A stretch of 5,366 bases of DNA. Origin: DATCHW01 sp036508135 (GTDB taxonomy: Bacteria > Bacteroidota > Ignavibacteria > Tepidaquicellales > Tepidaquicellaceae). A program made the position numbers and the translations under genes. The DNA lies in NCBI GenBank assembly GCA_036508135.1, contig DATCHW010000192.1, positions 1 through 5,366 on the forward strand. Reading direction: 5' to 3'. Positions 5,034 to 5,366 of the stretch are shown here, in pieces; within the stretch, counting starts at the first letter, position 1; every line of letters starts with the position of its first letter. Under the pieces are notes generated by a model. The model saw only the letters and a list, made by a program, of their open reading frames with translations. It was not told where the DNA came from and searched no databases.

Positions 5034-5366
5034 ATGAATGACAAACCTGTAGCGGTTATTACAGGTGCCAGCAGAGGAATTGGCAAATCGGTTGCAATCG
5101 CTTTAGCAACCGAAGGGTATGATATTGCGGCAATAGCCCGTTCTGTTGACAGTGAAGGGATGGAAAACCTCTGTCCTGAGGTTGAAAAAAGAGGAGCTCA
5201 GTTTTTCCCGGTTGGTCTCGATATATCATGTACAAGTTGCCAGAAGGAGGTTGTTTCATATATTCTCGAAAGATATGGGCGGATAGATGTTCTTGTAAAT
5301 AATGCAGGAGTGGCCCCGCTTCAAAGGGAAGATGTTCTCGATATGAGCGAAGAAAGCTACGATAGG
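5034..5366 (+). CDS. Short-chain dehydrogenase/reductase, FabG-like, N-terminal part (3' end outside window)
   Basis: Predicted cytoplasmic NAD(P)-dependent oxidoreductase of the classical SDR family; 111 of an expected 250-260 residues are present. The cofactor-binding Rossmann fold begins at once: PVAVITGASRGIGKSVAIAL with TGxxxGIG at residues 10-17, the basic residue after the second strand (AIAR, R36) suggesting NADPH, the LDIS strand end (62-65) that positions adenine, and the structural NNAG motif (89-92). The catalytic Ser-Tyr-Lys lie beyond the window. The stretch VLVNNAGVAPLQREDVLDMSEESYDR resembles FabG-like reductases usually annotated '3-ketoacyl-ACP reductase', many of which are probably sugar or alcohol dehydrogenases, so the substrate is open. 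ATG 5034 was chosen; a second ATG at 5038 is out of frame. G+C is near 48% by hand count over 5041-5220, well above the glycosyltransferases. It probably has its own promoter and lies outside the glycan pathway. Confidence 0.92.
   Translation, partial: MNDKPVAVITGASRGIGKSVAIALATEGYDIAAIARSVDSEGMENLCPEVEKRGAQFFPVGLDISCTSCQKEVVSYILERYGRIDVLVNNAGVAPLQREDVLDMSEESYDR

Noticed and set aside
5059..5259. Minus-strand open frame of 66 codons inside the SDR gene.
   Set aside because: It is antisense to a clear SDR Rossmann fold and has no recognisable motif; an open shadow of the real gene.
1..5366. tRNA, rRNA, CRISPR array or complete insertion sequence.
   Set aside because: No tRNA-like cloverleaf consensus, rRNA-like stretch, regularly spaced repeats, intact transposase or terminal inverted repeats with target duplication were seen.

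Overview
The window looks like part of a cell-surface glycan biosynthesis locus from an AT-rich member of the Bacteroidota. Three things point to that phylum. No start codon is preceded by a purine-rich Shine-Dalgarno sequence. Exact copies of the Bacteroidota -7 promoter element (TAnnTTTG, here always TAAATTTG) lie in the intergenic gaps. The glycosyltransferases, especially the one at 526-1398, resemble families I associate with that phylum. Genus and species cannot be told from the window.

Layout. (1) 1-503: C-terminal part of a GT4-type (GT-B fold) glycosyltransferase, cut by the window edge. (2) 526-1398: a GT2-like (GT-A) glycosyltransferase 22 bases downstream, same strand, probably the same transcript. 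(3) 1399-1459: short convergent gap with a 10-bp hairpin. (4) 2308-1460, minus strand: an FkbM-family SAM-dependent methyltransferase, opposite in direction to every other gene. (5) 2309-2578: divergent gap with one -7 element facing each way. (6) 2579-3373: a GT2 glycosyltransferase with a DGD motif and a C-terminal galactosyltransferase-like segment. (7) 3374-3697: 324 bases with no intact gene, one -7 element, and possible relics of coding sequence. (8) 3698-4765: a full-length GT4 glycosyltransferase. (9) 4766-5033: 268 bases with hairpins, a 51-codon open frame without a start codon, and a candidate promoter. (10) 5034-5366: N-terminal part of a short-chain dehydrogenase/reductase (SDR), cut by the window edge.

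How the genes fit together. The four glycosyltransferases are likely to add successive sugars to a lipid-linked oligosaccharide (O-antigen, capsule or exopolysaccharide), and the FkbM enzyme probably O-methylates one residue of it. No flippase, polymerase, chain-length regulator or nucleotide-sugar synthesis gene is visible, so the polymer type and sugars cannot be named. The SDR is much richer in G+C (about 48% by hand count over 5041-5220, against about 22% in the middle of the preceding gene). It resembles FabG-like reductases and probably marks the edge of the glycan locus rather than a step in it.

I did not find a convincing new biological system. The best leads are the two gene-free gaps flanking the last glycosyltransferase, which hold coding-like remnants and crossing inverted repeats, and the mosaic base composition of that gene.
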